From: Bradyrhizobium sp. OK095
Lineage (GTDB): Bacteria > Pseudomonadota > Alphaproteobacteria > Rhizobiales > Xanthobacteraceae
Direction: 5' to 3'
Assembly: GCF_900109945.1 (NCBI RefSeq)
Contig: NZ_FOBX01000009.1
Location: forward strand, 248,001-312,000
Length of the DNA stretch: 64,000 nt
How positions within the stretch are numbered: position 1 is the stretch's first letter; each line of letters begins with the position of its first letter. Under the pieces are notes generated by a model. It saw only the letters and a program-made list of their open reading frames with translations. It was not told the origin of the DNA and ran no database searches. The position numbers and the translations under genes are program-made. Positions 1 to 8,138 of this stretch are shown here, in pieces.

Positions 1-186
1 TTGGCCTACAGTTACATGAACCTCGGCGACGCGGCGCCCGGCAACTTCCGCTTGTACGACAACAGCGGTTCGGGCCCGACCACGATCAAGATCAAGGATC
101 TCACCTCGCACGACGTCAAGCTCGGCGTGCGCTGGGAGCTCAACAGCCCGCCGGCCTACATGCCGCCGCTCGTCACCAAGGGCTGA
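1..186 (+). CDS. Outer-membrane beta-barrel protein, 3' end only
   Basis: The first bases of the window are the last ~61 codons of a gene that starts outside it; the TTG at base 1 is only the window edge. The visible tail contains alternating polar/hydrophobic stretches (e.g. DVKLGVRWEL) typical of the last strands of a small outer-membrane barrel, followed by a short proline-rich end. The following gene encodes another barrel, so this looks like a pair of outer-membrane proteins. Too little is present to name a family; a porin-like or Omp25/31-like protein is the likeliest reading. Confidence 0.6.
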   Translation: MAYSYMNLGDAAPGNFRLYDNSGSGPTTIKIKDLTSHDVKLGVRWELNSPPAYMPPLVTKG

Positions 187-189
187 TCG

Positions 190-223
190 CAAGCCTCATC
201 GGTTAACAAGCCTCATCGGTTAA
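190..223. repeat. Two tandem copies of a 17-bp unit
   Basis: CAAGCCTCATCGGTTAA occurs at 190-206 and again, identically, at 207-223, directly after the stop of the first gene and before its terminator. Probably a local slippage duplication. Confidence 0.8.
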
Positions 224-231
224 AGTGTCTT

Positions 232-262
232 AACGGCGCGGGATCATTCCGCGCCGTTTTGC
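232..262 (+). terminator. Intrinsic terminator of the first gene
   Basis: AACGGCGCGG at 232-241 pairs with CCGCGCCGTT at 249-258 around a 7-nt loop and is followed by TT then GCTTTG. It lies 46 bases after the stop of the upstream outer-membrane gene. Confidence 0.75.
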
Positions 263-371
263 TTTGCATATTTTTCATGGCTTGTGGCGACGAAAACGTC
301 CGGCGCAACCATTGGTTAAGGTTAACGAGCCATGATCACGGGCGAAAGTTCGAGTTCGATGGAGCGTTGCG

Positions 372-1271
372 ATGCGTAGGCTTTTGTTGGCGGCAGTGAT
401 GTTGGGGACGGTGTCTGCCGCGCACGCGGCCGACATGCCGGATCTCCCCATCCTGCGCGGCAGCTTCACCGACGGTCTGTCGAAGACGAGCCATAATTGG
501 GATGGCGCCTATGTCGGCGGCAGCGCCGGCTACACGGCCGATGCGTCCGACTTCAGCCAGAGCGTCGTCGGCCTGACCAACTTCATCTTCCGCGACAGCG
601 TGCTGCAGCAGCCGACAGCGTCGTGGTCGCTCCTGAACAAGACCAACACGCAGAGCACCAGTTTCAGCGCCTTCGTCGGCCGCAACTGGCAATGGTACGA
701 TGCCATTATGGGTCTTGAGGGCACCTACAGCTACTTCAACAATCTCGCCACGTCGACGTCGGGTAGCAACTCGCTCACGATCGTCAATCCGGCCGGCGAT
801 ACACATGCCGCAAACGTCACCGACAATTACGACGTGACATTGACCGGCACCGCCGCGGCGAAGGTCAAGGACATGATCACGCTGCGGGGCCGCGTCGGCT
901 GGGACGGCGGCGATTTCATGCCCTATGCCTTCGCCGGCGCTGCCGTCGGCCGAATGGACGTCTCTCGCACGGTGACGAGCAATGTAGATTTGCGCCAGGA
1001 TGTGACGAATTCGGTCACCAACGGCCTCGGCGTCGTGGTGACGACGACCACGTTCGGATTGCCGGTCGCCGTTCCGGCGCAGTCGCAGACGCAGGTCCAG
1101 CGCAGGACCAACGCCTTCGCGGTGGGTTGGACCGCGGGCCTCGGCGTCGAATATTGCATTTGGGACGGGCTGTTCGCACGCGTCGAATACGAATACGTGA
1201 AATTCTCTCCCGTCATGAACACCTCGGTGACGCTGAACAACGCGCGCGTCGGGCTCGGCTACAAGTTCTGA
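372..1271 (+). CDS. Outer-membrane beta-barrel protein
   Basis: Encodes 299 residues starting MRRLLLAAVMLGTVSAAHA, a clear signal peptide with an AHA cleavage site, so the product is exported. The mature part has glycine/aromatic-rich alternating strands (AYVGGSAGYTAD, FVGRNWQWYD, MITLRGRVGWDGGDFMPYAFAGAAVG) and ends in RVGLGYKF, with the terminal Phe used for BAM recognition. Size and strand pattern fit the Omp25/Omp31-like surface proteins common in Bradyrhizobium. Its ligand is unknown. It sits alone downstream of the terminator of a similar gene and is probably transcribed separately. Confidence 0.8.
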   Translation: MRRLLLAAVMLGTVSAAHAADMPDLPILRGSFTDGLSKTSHNWDGAYVGGSAGYTADASDFSQSVVGLTNFIFRDSVLQQPTASWSLLNKTNTQSTSFSAFVGRNWQWYDAIMGLEGTYSYFNNLATSTSGSNSLTIVNPAGDTHAANVTDNYDVTLTGTAAAKVKDMITLRGRVGWDGGDFMPYAFAGAAVGRMDVSRTVTSNVDLRQDVTNSVTNGLGVVVTTTTFGLPVAVPAQSQTQVQRRTNAFAVGWTAGLGVEYCIWDGLFARVEYEYVKFSPVMNTSVTLNNARVGLGYKF

Positions 1272-1346
1272 GGCGGCTCCTCTACGCCGCGGTTGACAGC
1301 TTCTGCCGGTCCTGATGCTCTGTCGCTCCAAACTGGGGCGGCGGCA

Positions 1347-1937
1347 ATGAAGATCTACGGCGATACCAATTCCGGCAATTGCCTGAAGGTAAAGTGGGTC
1401 TGCGACAAGCTCGCGCTGCCTTACCAGTGGATCGAGATCGACACGCGCAAGGGCGAGACGCGCAACCCCCAATTCCTGGCGATGAACAGCGCCGGCCAGG
1501 TGCCGACCGTCGCCTTCGATGACGGCCGCACGCTGGCACAGTCCAATGCCATCATCCGCTACCTCGCCCGCGACAGCGCGCTGATCCCGCGCGACGCCTT
1601 CACGGCGGCCAAGATGGACGAGTGGTTGTTCTGGGAGCAGTACAGCCACGAGCCCTATATCGCGGTGTGCCGTTTCCAGCTGGTCTATCTCGGCAAGGAT
1701 GCCTCCGAGCTCGACCCCGAGAAGGTCAAGCGTGGTTATGCGGCGCTCGACCGCATGGAGCAGCATCTGGCGGCAAGCCGCTTCTTCGCTGGGGACGCGG
1801 TTTCGCTCGCCGACGTCTCGCTGCTGGCCTATACGCGCGTGGCGCATGAAGGCGGCTTCGATCTCGGCCGTTATGCGGCCCTCCGCCGCTGGATCGGCGA
1901 GGCTGAGGCCTGGCTCGCTCTTCCGGCTGCGCATTGA
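1347..1937 (+). CDS. Glutathione S-transferase family protein
   Basis: 196 residues from ATG 1347; an upstream in-frame ATG at 1293 gives a poor extension. The N-terminal thioredoxin fold (about 1-80) begins MKIYGDTNSGNCLKVKW and contains QVPTVAFDDG and SNAIIRYLA, matching the cis-Pro and the Ser of the glutathione site. The helical C-terminal domain contains FAGDAVSLADVSLLAYT, matching the conserved N-capping box region. It would conjugate or reduce small electrophiles with glutathione in the cytoplasm; the substrate cannot be told. The GNAT gene starts 18 bases after its stop, so the two are probably co-transcribed. Confidence 0.85.
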   Translation: MKIYGDTNSGNCLKVKWVCDKLALPYQWIEIDTRKGETRNPQFLAMNSAGQVPTVAFDDGRTLAQSNAIIRYLARDSALIPRDAFTAAKMDEWLFWEQYSHEPYIAVCRFQLVYLGKDASELDPEKVKRGYAALDRMEQHLAASRFFAGDAVSLADVSLLAYTRVAHEGGFDLGRYAALRRWIGEAEAWLALPAAH

Positions 1938-1955
1938 GGTTCGGAGTTTCCCAGC

Positions 1956-2420
1956 ATGAACGATAAGTCCGTTTCCATCCGTCCCGCGCGGCGCGACGAC
2001 GTCCCTGCGATGATCGCGATGCTCGCCGACGATCATCTCGGGCGCGCCCGCGAGCGCGTGGAGAATCCGCTGCCTGCGGTCTATTACGAAGCGTTTGCGC
2101 GCGTCGAACGCGATCCCAACCTCACGCTCGTCGTCGCCGAGAGCGAGGGCAGGGTGGTCGGCTGCCTGCAACTCGCGGTGTTATCCGGCATCAGCTCGCA
2201 AGGCGGCATTCGCGGCCTGCTCGAAGATGTTCGCGTTGCTTCCGACTGCCGCAGCCGCGGCATCGGCGAGCTTCTGGTGCAATGGGCGGTTGGTGAAGCA
2301 AAAGCGCGCGGTTGCAATCTGGTCGAACTACTGACGCATGCGAGCAGAGTGGATGCGCAACGCTTCTACAAGCGGCTCGGATTCACCTCGAGCCACGTCG
2401 GCATGACTGTCCGCTTTTGA
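1956..2420 (+). CDS. GNAT family N-acetyltransferase
   Basis: 154 residues. The acetyl-CoA binding core is visible as VVGCLQLAV followed by LEDVRVASDCRSRGIGELLVQWA, the R/Q-x-x-G-x-G/A motif of GNAT enzymes, and a C-terminal RFYKRLGFTSSHVGM strand that is typical of the fold. Single-domain, cytoplasmic; it transfers acetyl from acetyl-CoA to an amine substrate that cannot be predicted. It follows the glutathione S-transferase gene closely on the same strand. Confidence 0.85.
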   Translation: MNDKSVSIRPARRDDVPAMIAMLADDHLGRARERVENPLPAVYYEAFARVERDPNLTLVVAESEGRVVGCLQLAVLSGISSQGGIRGLLEDVRVASDCRSRGIGELLVQWAVGEAKARGCNLVELLTHASRVDAQRFYKRLGFTSSHVGMTVRF

Positions 2421-2578
2421 CGCAGCGCGTCGTGCGCGTTGCACGATCAGCGAAATCGGATCGCGCATTCGTTCATCTTAAGAGCCGGTAAACTACCCAG
2501 CCGTCGTTCACGTGGAACCAGGAACGAATGGTGCTACGGGAGCGTCGGACACCGGGCTCGGTCGGTTCGGGGATTTTG

Positions 2579-2785
2579 ATGACAAGTTATTCAATGATCA
2601 AGGTCGGCAACGACTACGTTGTGCAGGCCAATGACAAATGCATTTTGAAGGTCGGGAGCCGCCGCAAAGCCGCGCAATTGATCAGCGATGCTACGGACTT
2701 GCTGAACGCGCTTGCCGTGGTGGAATCCCCTGATATCGCGCCGGAGGCGCCATCACTCGCGCGTGAGGCCCCGGAACTTCCTTGA
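2579..2785 (+). CDS. Small conserved-looking hypothetical protein
   Basis: 68 residues from ATG 2579, preceded by GGGG at a fair distance; an earlier ATG at 2528 would add a basic, unconvincing extension. The sequence MIKVGNDYVVQANDKCILKV followed by an amphipathic segment (RRKAAQLISDATDLLNAL) looks like a small folded unit with a beta-hairpin and one helix, then an acidic proline-rich tail. No family is recognised. It sits between the GNAT gene and serC, on the same strand, without evident functional link. Confidence 0.55.
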   Translation: MTSYSMIKVGNDYVVQANDKCILKVGSRRKAAQLISDATDLLNALAVVESPDIAPEAPSLAREAPELP

Positions 2786-2864
2786 CGACTCTTCCTGTTT
2801 CCCGTATCAGCCGCGGCGGGACACCTCCCCCCAACGGGAGGCTTACTATCTGGAAGGGTAGACG

Positions 2865-4037
2865 ATGACTGTAGCGAAGCCCGCTTCGCGGCCCAACGTG
2901 CCGCATTTCTCCTCCGGTCCCTGCGCCAAGCGCCCCGGCTGGAACGCCCAAAATCTCAAGGACGCACCGCTCGGCCGCTCGCATCGCGCGAAGGTCGGCA
3001 AGGCCAAGCTCAAGCTCGCGATCGATCTGACGCGCGAAGTGCTTGAAGTGCCCGCCGATTATCGCATCGGCATCGTGCCGGCGTCCGATACCGGCGCGGT
3101 CGAGATGGCGCTGTGGTCGCTGCTCGGTGCGCGGCCGGTCACGACAATCGCCTGGGAATCCTTCGGCGAGGGTTGGGTCAGCGACATCGTCAAGGAATTG
3201 AAGCTCAAGGACGTCACCAAGCTCAGTGCGGCCTATGGTGAGATCCCCGACCTCTCCAAGGTCGATCCCAAGAGCGATGTTATCTTCACCTGGAACGGCA
3301 CCACCTCCGGCGTGCGCGTGCCGAACGCCGACTGGATCAAGGCGGATCGCGAAGGTCTCACGATCTGCGACGCGACGTCTGCCGCCTTCGCGCAGCCGCT
3401 CGATTTTGCAAAACTCGACGTCGTCACCTTCTCCTGGCAGAAGGCGCTCGGCGGCGAAGCCGCGCACGGCATGCTGATCCTGTCGCCCCGCGCAGTGGAG
3501 CGGCTCGAGACCTACAAGCCGGCCTGGCCGCTGCCAAAAATCTTCCGCATGACCAAGGGCGGCAAGATCAACGAAGGCATTTTCGTCGGCGAGACCATCA
3601 ACACGCCCTCGATGCTTTGCGTCGAGGATTATCTCGACGCGCTGAACTGGGCCAAGTCGATCGGCGGCCTCAAGGCGCTGATCGCGCGCGCCGACGCCAA
3701 CACCAAGGTGCTGGCCGACTGGAAGGCGAAGACGCCCTGGATCGACTTCCTGGCCAAGGACACAGCGATCCGCTCCAACACCTCGGTGTGCCTGAAGTTC
3801 ACCGACCCCGCGCTCACCTCGCTCTCCGAGGACGCGCAGGCGGAGTTCAGCAAGAAGCTGGTCGCGCTGATCGAGAAGGAAGGCGCGGGCTACGACTTCG
3901 CGTACTACCGCGATGCCCCGGCTGGCTTGCGCATCTGGTGCGGCGCGACCGTCGAGGCCAAGGACGTCGAGATCCTGACACAGTGGATCGACTGGGCCTT
4001 CGCCGAGACCAAGGCTACGCTGGCGAAAGCCGCCTGA
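2865..4037 (+). CDS. serC: Phosphoserine aminotransferase
   Basis: 390 residues. Catalyses the PLP-dependent, glutamate-linked amination of 3-phosphohydroxypyruvate to phosphoserine, step two of serine synthesis. The N-terminus PHFSSGPCAKRPGW and the segment TFSWQKALGGEAAHG, with the PLP lysine at about K193, match the long alphaproteobacterial SerC type, also known for a role in vitamin B6 synthesis. A purine-rich ribosome site (GGAAGGG) precedes ATG 2865. It is followed by an SseB-family gene and then serA on the same strand with gaps of 61 and 17 bases, so the three probably form one operon making serine. Confidence 0.95.
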   Translation: MTVAKPASRPNVPHFSSGPCAKRPGWNAQNLKDAPLGRSHRAKVGKAKLKLAIDLTREVLEVPADYRIGIVPASDTGAVEMALWSLLGARPVTTIAWESFGEGWVSDIVKELKLKDVTKLSAAYGEIPDLSKVDPKSDVIFTWNGTTSGVRVPNADWIKADREGLTICDATSAAFAQPLDFAKLDVVTFSWQKALGGEAAHGMLILSPRAVERLETYKPAWPLPKIFRMTKGGKINEGIFVGETINTPSMLCVEDYLDALNWAKSIGGLKALIARADANTKVLADWKAKTPWIDFLAKDTAIRSNTSVCLKFTDPALTSLSEDAQAEFSKKLVALIEKEGAGYDFAYYRDAPAGLRIWCGATVEAKDVEILTQWIDWAFAETKATLAKAA

Positions 4038-4098
4038 CAACGCCGTGAGCTGACGCCGTGCGGATGCCTCCGCACGGTCCGACCTCCACAGGCCCGTC

Positions 4099-4875
4099 AT
4101 GTTCGAACCCGAGAACGAGATCGAGCGCATGCTGATGCGTGCTGCGCAGGAGCCGTCGGAACGATCGGCCTTTGCGGAGGCATTGATCGACGCCGAGATC
4201 ATCGTGGCGCTGGTCCCCGAAGGGGGGCGTATCGCGCCGGGGCCGGACGGCAAGACAACCGTTCCGGAAGGAACCAGGCTCTCATTGCCGAGCGTGATGC
4301 GCGGCGAGCAGCGGCTCCTTCCTTTCTTCACTGCGCCTTCCCGGGCGCGTGCCTGGTTCAAGGGTGACCACGTCGCCACTCCTGACCGCACGCGTGATCT
4401 GTTTGGCCGTTACCCGGAGGCGTTCTTCGTGCTCAATCCTGGCTCCGACTACGGCAAGGAGTTTACTCCTGCCGAGGTGAAACGGCTGCTCGCTGGCCAT
4501 TTCGAGGAAGGTGCCGAGACGATCACGCTTCCCGTCGGCGAGGAGCTGCTGCTCGGCCATCCCAGCGATGTGCCGGACGAGTTGATCGCGGCGCTCTCGC
4601 GCGAGTTCAGCGCGGAAAAATCCATTCGCGGCGCCTGGCTGATGCTGGCGGCGCGGGCCGGGCATCCCGACCAGACCTGGATGCTCGGCGTCGATCACGC
4701 GGGATCGTGGTCGAACGTGCTGGCGGCGATCAATCGCGCGGTCGCCGGAAATGTGTTGAAGGGGCGGCCGCTCGACGCCGTGCCGCTCGAAAGCAGTTCA
4801 CTCGCATCGACCTTGCGTACCGGAATTCCCATCCCCGCCGTCAAGCGCGGCTTCTTCCAAAAGCTCTTCAGCTAA
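4099..4875 (+). CDS. SseB-family protein between serC and serA
   Basis: 258 residues. The N-terminal half (about 1-120) carries a pattern like the SseB N-terminal domain: MLMRAAQEPSERSAFAEALI, then EGTRLSLPSVMRGEQRLLPFFTAP and YPEAFFVLNPGSDYGKEFTP. The second half (about 130-250) ends LDAVPLESSSLASTLRTGIP, like the SseB C-terminal domain. E. coli SseB was named for enhanced serine sensitivity, but its biochemistry is unknown. Position inside the serC-serA interval gives an independent hint of a link to serine. No signal peptide or membrane segment; presumed cytoplasmic. Confidence 0.75.
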   Translation: MFEPENEIERMLMRAAQEPSERSAFAEALIDAEIIVALVPEGGRIAPGPDGKTTVPEGTRLSLPSVMRGEQRLLPFFTAPSRARAWFKGDHVATPDRTRDLFGRYPEAFFVLNPGSDYGKEFTPAEVKRLLAGHFEEGAETITLPVGEELLLGHPSDVPDELIAALSREFSAEKSIRGAWLMLAARAGHPDQTWMLGVDHAGSWSNVLAAINRAVAGNVLKGRPLDAVPLESSSLASTLRTGIPIPAVKRGFFQKLFS

Positions 4876-4892
4876 CAGCAGGCAGCATCCCC

Positions 4893-6482
4893 ATGTCCAA
4901 GCCGAAAGTTCTCATCTCCGACGCGCTCTCTCCCGCCGCCGTGCAGATCTTCAAGGATCGCGGCGTCGAGGTCGACTTCCAGCCCAACCTCGGCAAGGAC
5001 AAGGACAAGCTCGCCGAGATCATCGGCAATTACGACGGCCTCGCGATCCGCTCCGCGACCAAGGCGACCGCAAAGATCCTGGAGAAGGCGACCAACCTCA
5101 AGGTGATCGGCCGCGCCGGCATCGGCGTCGACAATGTCGAGATCCCCGCCGCCACGGCCAAGGGCATCATCGTGATGAACACGCCGTTCGGCAATTCGAT
5201 CACGACCGCCGAGCACGCCATCACCCTGATGCTGGCGCTGGCGCGCGAGATTCCGCAGGCCGACGCCTCGACCCAGGCCGGCAAGTGGGAGAAGAACCGC
5301 TTCATGGGCGTCGAGATCACCGGCAAGGTGCTCGGCGTGGTCGGCTGCGGCAATATCGGCTCGATCGTGGCCGATCGCGCGCTCGGCCTGCGCATGAAGG
5401 TGATCGCGTTCGATCCGTTCCTGTCGCCGGAGCGCGCCAGGGACATCGGCGTTGAGAAGGTCGAGCTCGATGACCTCTTGAAGCGCGCCGACTTCATCAC
5501 CCTGCACACCCCGCTGACCGAGAAAACGAAGAACATCATCGATGCGGCCGCGATCGCCAAGATGAAGAAGGGCGTGCGCCTGATCAATTGCGCCCGCGGC
5601 GGCCTGGTCGACGAGCAGGCCGTGGTCGATGCGCTCAACTCCAAGCACATTGCGGGCGCTGCCTTCGACGTCTTCGTCGAGGAGCCCGCGACCACGAACG
5701 TGCTGTTCGGCCATCCCAAGGTGATCTGCACGCCGCATCTCGGCGCCTCCACCACGGAAGCGCAGGAGAACGTCGCGCTCCAGGTCGCCGAGCAGATGTC
5801 GGATTATCTGCTCACCGGCGCGATCTCGAACGCCGTCAACTTCCCCTCGATCACGGCCGAAGAGGCGCCGAAGCTGAAGCCGTTCATCGCGCTCGCCGAG
5901 AAGCTCGGCTCGTTCGCCGGCCAGCTCACTGAATCCGGCATCCTCAAGGTCGAGATCACCTATGAAGGCCACGTCGCCGAGATGAAGATCAAGGCGATCA
6001 CGTCAGCCGTGCTGTCCGGGCTGCTGCGGCCGATGCTCGGCGACGTCAACGTCGTCTCGGCGCCTGTTGTCGCCAAGGAGCGCGGCATGGTGGTCGACGA
6101 GATCGTTCGCGCCGCCCAGAGCGACTATGAGAGCCTGATCACCGTCACCGTCACCACCGAGCGGCAGGAGCGCTCGGTCTCGGGCACGGTCTATGCCGAC
6201 GGCAAGCCGCGCCTCGTCGACATCAAGGGCATCCGCGTCGATGCCGAATTCGGCAAGTCGATGATCTACGTGACCAACGAGGACAAGCCGGGCTTCATCG
6301 GCAAGTTCGCGAGCCTGCTCGGCGATGCCAAGATCAACATCGCGACCTTCCATCTCGGCCGCGTCGCGCCGGGCTCCGATGCCATCGCGCTGATCGAGGT
6401 CGACGGCGCGGTGCCGGCCGATCTGCTTGCCAAGGTGCAGGCCCTGCCGCAGGTCAAGCAGGTCAAGGCGCTGACGTTCTGA
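4893..6482 (+). CDS. serA: D-3-phosphoglycerate dehydrogenase
   Basis: 529 residues from ATG 4893; a longer in-frame start at 4707 lies inside the previous gene and is rejected. Oxidises 3-phosphoglycerate to 3-phosphohydroxypyruvate with NAD, the first step of serine synthesis. Visible are the nucleotide-binding GCGNIG at 151-156, catalytic Arg in INCARGG (about R235), Glu in VEEP (about 264) and His in TPHLGAST (about 282). The long form continues with an intervening domain and a C-terminal ACT domain (VTNEDKPGFIGKFASLLGDA), which in this family binds serine for feedback inhibition. Last gene of the serC operon; a strong terminator follows. Confidence 0.97.
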   Translation: MSKPKVLISDALSPAAVQIFKDRGVEVDFQPNLGKDKDKLAEIIGNYDGLAIRSATKATAKILEKATNLKVIGRAGIGVDNVEIPAATAKGIIVMNTPFGNSITTAEHAITLMLALAREIPQADASTQAGKWEKNRFMGVEITGKVLGVVGCGNIGSIVADRALGLRMKVIAFDPFLSPERARDIGVEKVELDDLLKRADFITLHTPLTEKTKNIIDAAAIAKMKKGVRLINCARGGLVDEQAVVDALNSKHIAGAAFDVFVEEPATTNVLFGHPKVICTPHLGASTTEAQENVALQVAEQMSDYLLTGAISNAVNFPSITAEEAPKLKPFIALAEKLGSFAGQLTESGILKVEITYEGHVAEMKIKAITSAVLSGLLRPMLGDVNVVSAPVVAKERGMVVDEIVRAAQSDYESLITVTVTTERQERSVSGTVYADGKPRLVDIKGIRVDAEFGKSMIYVTNEDKPGFIGKFASLLGDAKINIATFHLGRVAPGSDAIALIEVDGAVPADLLAKVQALPQVKQVKALTF

Positions 6483-6545
6483 GGTATGCCTGTCCGCGGC
6501 GCGCGCTGCGGAATGACGGCTATCATATATTCCGACATGCGGAAC

Positions 6546-6577
6546 AACGCCGCCCTTCTCGCGAGGGCGGCGTTTTT
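6546..6577 (+). terminator. Intrinsic terminator after serA
   Basis: AACGCCGCCCT at 6546-6556 pairs perfectly with AGGGCGGCGTT at 6564-6574 around a 7-nt loop, followed by a T run. Ends the serC-serA transcript. Confidence 0.9.
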
Positions 6578-6690
6578 GTTGATGCAGCGCGGCGCTTTAT
6601 GTCTCCCCCGGTCGCCAAACTTTGTGTACCAATGGCGCCCGGAACGCCTCGTACCAACGCCTCCGTACAATGTTCGAAAGGGAGAAAACA

Positions 6691-7863
6691 ATGCGTGAAG
6701 CCGTCATCGTTTCCTATGCACGCACGGGCCTGGCCAAGTCCGGCCGCGGCGGGTTCAACATCACGCCGCCGATGTCGCTGGCCGCCCACGCCATCAAGCA
6801 CGCGGTCGATCGCGCCGGCGTCGACAAGGATTATGTCGAGGACTGCTATCTCGGCAATTGCGCCCATGGCGCGCCGAACATCGGCCGCCAGGCCGCGCTG
6901 CTCGCAGGCATGCCGAAGTCGACCGGCGGCGTCTCGGTGAACCGCTTCTGCTCCTCCGGCCTCCAGACCATTGCGATGGCCGCGAACTCGATCCGCTCCG
7001 ACGGCGCCGACTGCATCGTCGCCGGCGGTGTCGAGAGCATCTCGATCCCAGGCGGCGGCTCGCCGAAGGAATGGGTCGATCCGGATCTGCTCAAGACCGC
7101 GCCCGACATCTTCATGGCGATGATCGACACCGCCGACATCGTCGCCGAGCGCTACAACCTCAGCCGCGAATACCAGGACGAATATTCGCTGGAGTCGCAG
7201 CGCCGCATGGCCTCGGCCCAGCAGGCGGGCAAGTTCAAGGACGAGATCGTCCCGATGAAGACGAAGATGAAGGTGGTCGACAAGGCGACCAAGGCCGAGA
7301 GCATCGTCGATTACGTCGTCGACCGCGACGAGTGCAATCGTCCCGAGACGACGCTGGCAAACCTCGCCAAGCTCGAGCCGGTCAAGGGCCCGGGCAAGAC
7401 CGTCACTGCCGGCAACGCCAGCCAGCTCTCGGATGGCGCAGCCGCCGTGGTGCTGATGGAAGCCAAGGACGCGGAGAAGCGCGGCCTCAAGCCGCTCGGC
7501 CGTTTCGTTGCCTGGGCGGCGGCGGGCTGCGAGCCGGACGAGATGGGCATCGGTCCGATCTTCGCGGTGCCGAAGCTGTTGAAGCGTCACGGCCTGAAGA
7601 TCGACGACATCGATCTGTGGGAGCTCAACGAAGCCTTCGCCAGCCAGTGCCTCTATTCACGCGACAAGCTCGGCATCGATCCCGCCAAGTACAACGTCAA
7701 CGGCGGTTCGATCGCGATCGGCCATCCCTTCGGCATGACCGGCGCCCGTCTCACCGGCCATCTCCTCCAGGAAGGTGCCCGCCGCAAGGCAAAGTGGGGC
7801 GTCGTGACCATGTGCATCGGCGGCGGCCAGGGCGGCGCGGGCCTGTTCGAAATCTACAGCTGA
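6691..7863 (+). CDS. Thiolase (acetyl-CoA C-acyltransferase)
   Basis: 390 residues from ATG 6691, with AAGGGAGAAAA as ribosome site. The thiolase nucleophile is in VNRFCSSGLQT (about C87), the catalytic His in IAIGHPFGMTGAR (about H345) and the second Cys in MCIGGGQGGAG (about C375), so all key residues are present. It would cleave 3-ketoacyl-CoA or condense two acyl-CoAs. The missing paired FadB-like gene means degradative and biosynthetic roles cannot be told apart here. It stands alone between two strong terminators. Confidence 0.92.
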   Translation: MREAVIVSYARTGLAKSGRGGFNITPPMSLAAHAIKHAVDRAGVDKDYVEDCYLGNCAHGAPNIGRQAALLAGMPKSTGGVSVNRFCSSGLQTIAMAANSIRSDGADCIVAGGVESISIPGGGSPKEWVDPDLLKTAPDIFMAMIDTADIVAERYNLSREYQDEYSLESQRRMASAQQAGKFKDEIVPMKTKMKVVDKATKAESIVDYVVDRDECNRPETTLANLAKLEPVKGPGKTVTAGNASQLSDGAAAVVLMEAKDAEKRGLKPLGRFVAWAAAGCEPDEMGIGPIFAVPKLLKRHGLKIDDIDLWELNEAFASQCLYSRDKLGIDPAKYNVNGGSIAIGHPFGMTGARLTGHLLQEGARRKAKWGVVTMCIGGGQGGAGLFEIYS

Positions 7864-7882
7864 TCAAAGCCATGTGAATGTG

Positions 7883-7915
7883 AAAGGCACGGCGCCGCAA
7901 GCGCCGTGCCTTTTT
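7883..7915 (+). terminator. Intrinsic terminator after the thiolase gene
   Basis: AAAGGCACGGCGC at 7883-7895 pairs with GCGCCGTGCCTTT at 7901-7913 around CGCAA, then T residues. About 20 bases after the stop. Confidence 0.92.
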
Positions 7916-8138
7916 CATTGCGCATCGATCGCCACGAAATTATATAGCTCATGTCGGAAAAGGCAGATTTGGTCTGGTAAGCCCAAATCCTTTCGGTAAC
8001 GAAAGCTCTGGTCTTTGGCCTTGTGCACGAGATCCCCGCGACGAACGTCGGACGCCACGCAGGCGCCCAATCGTTCGTCCGTGTGGTTCTCGAAGCTTGG
8101 GGAACGCTCCGGTCGAACATCGACCACAGGAGCGTCTC

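Noticed and set aside
336..2171. Long open frame of 611 codons on the minus strand
   Set aside because: It is a shadow of the outer-membrane, GST and GNAT genes: His/Arg/Gly-rich composition without domain features, as expected opposite GC-rich coding sequence.
2786..2864. Regulatory RNA upstream of serC
   Set aside because: Only 79 bases with a simple hairpin-like CCGCGGCGG and a ribosome site; no recognised riboswitch pattern.
2691..4391. 566-codon minus-strand frame opposite serC
   Set aside because: Shadow frame; serC on the plus strand has all catalytic motifs.
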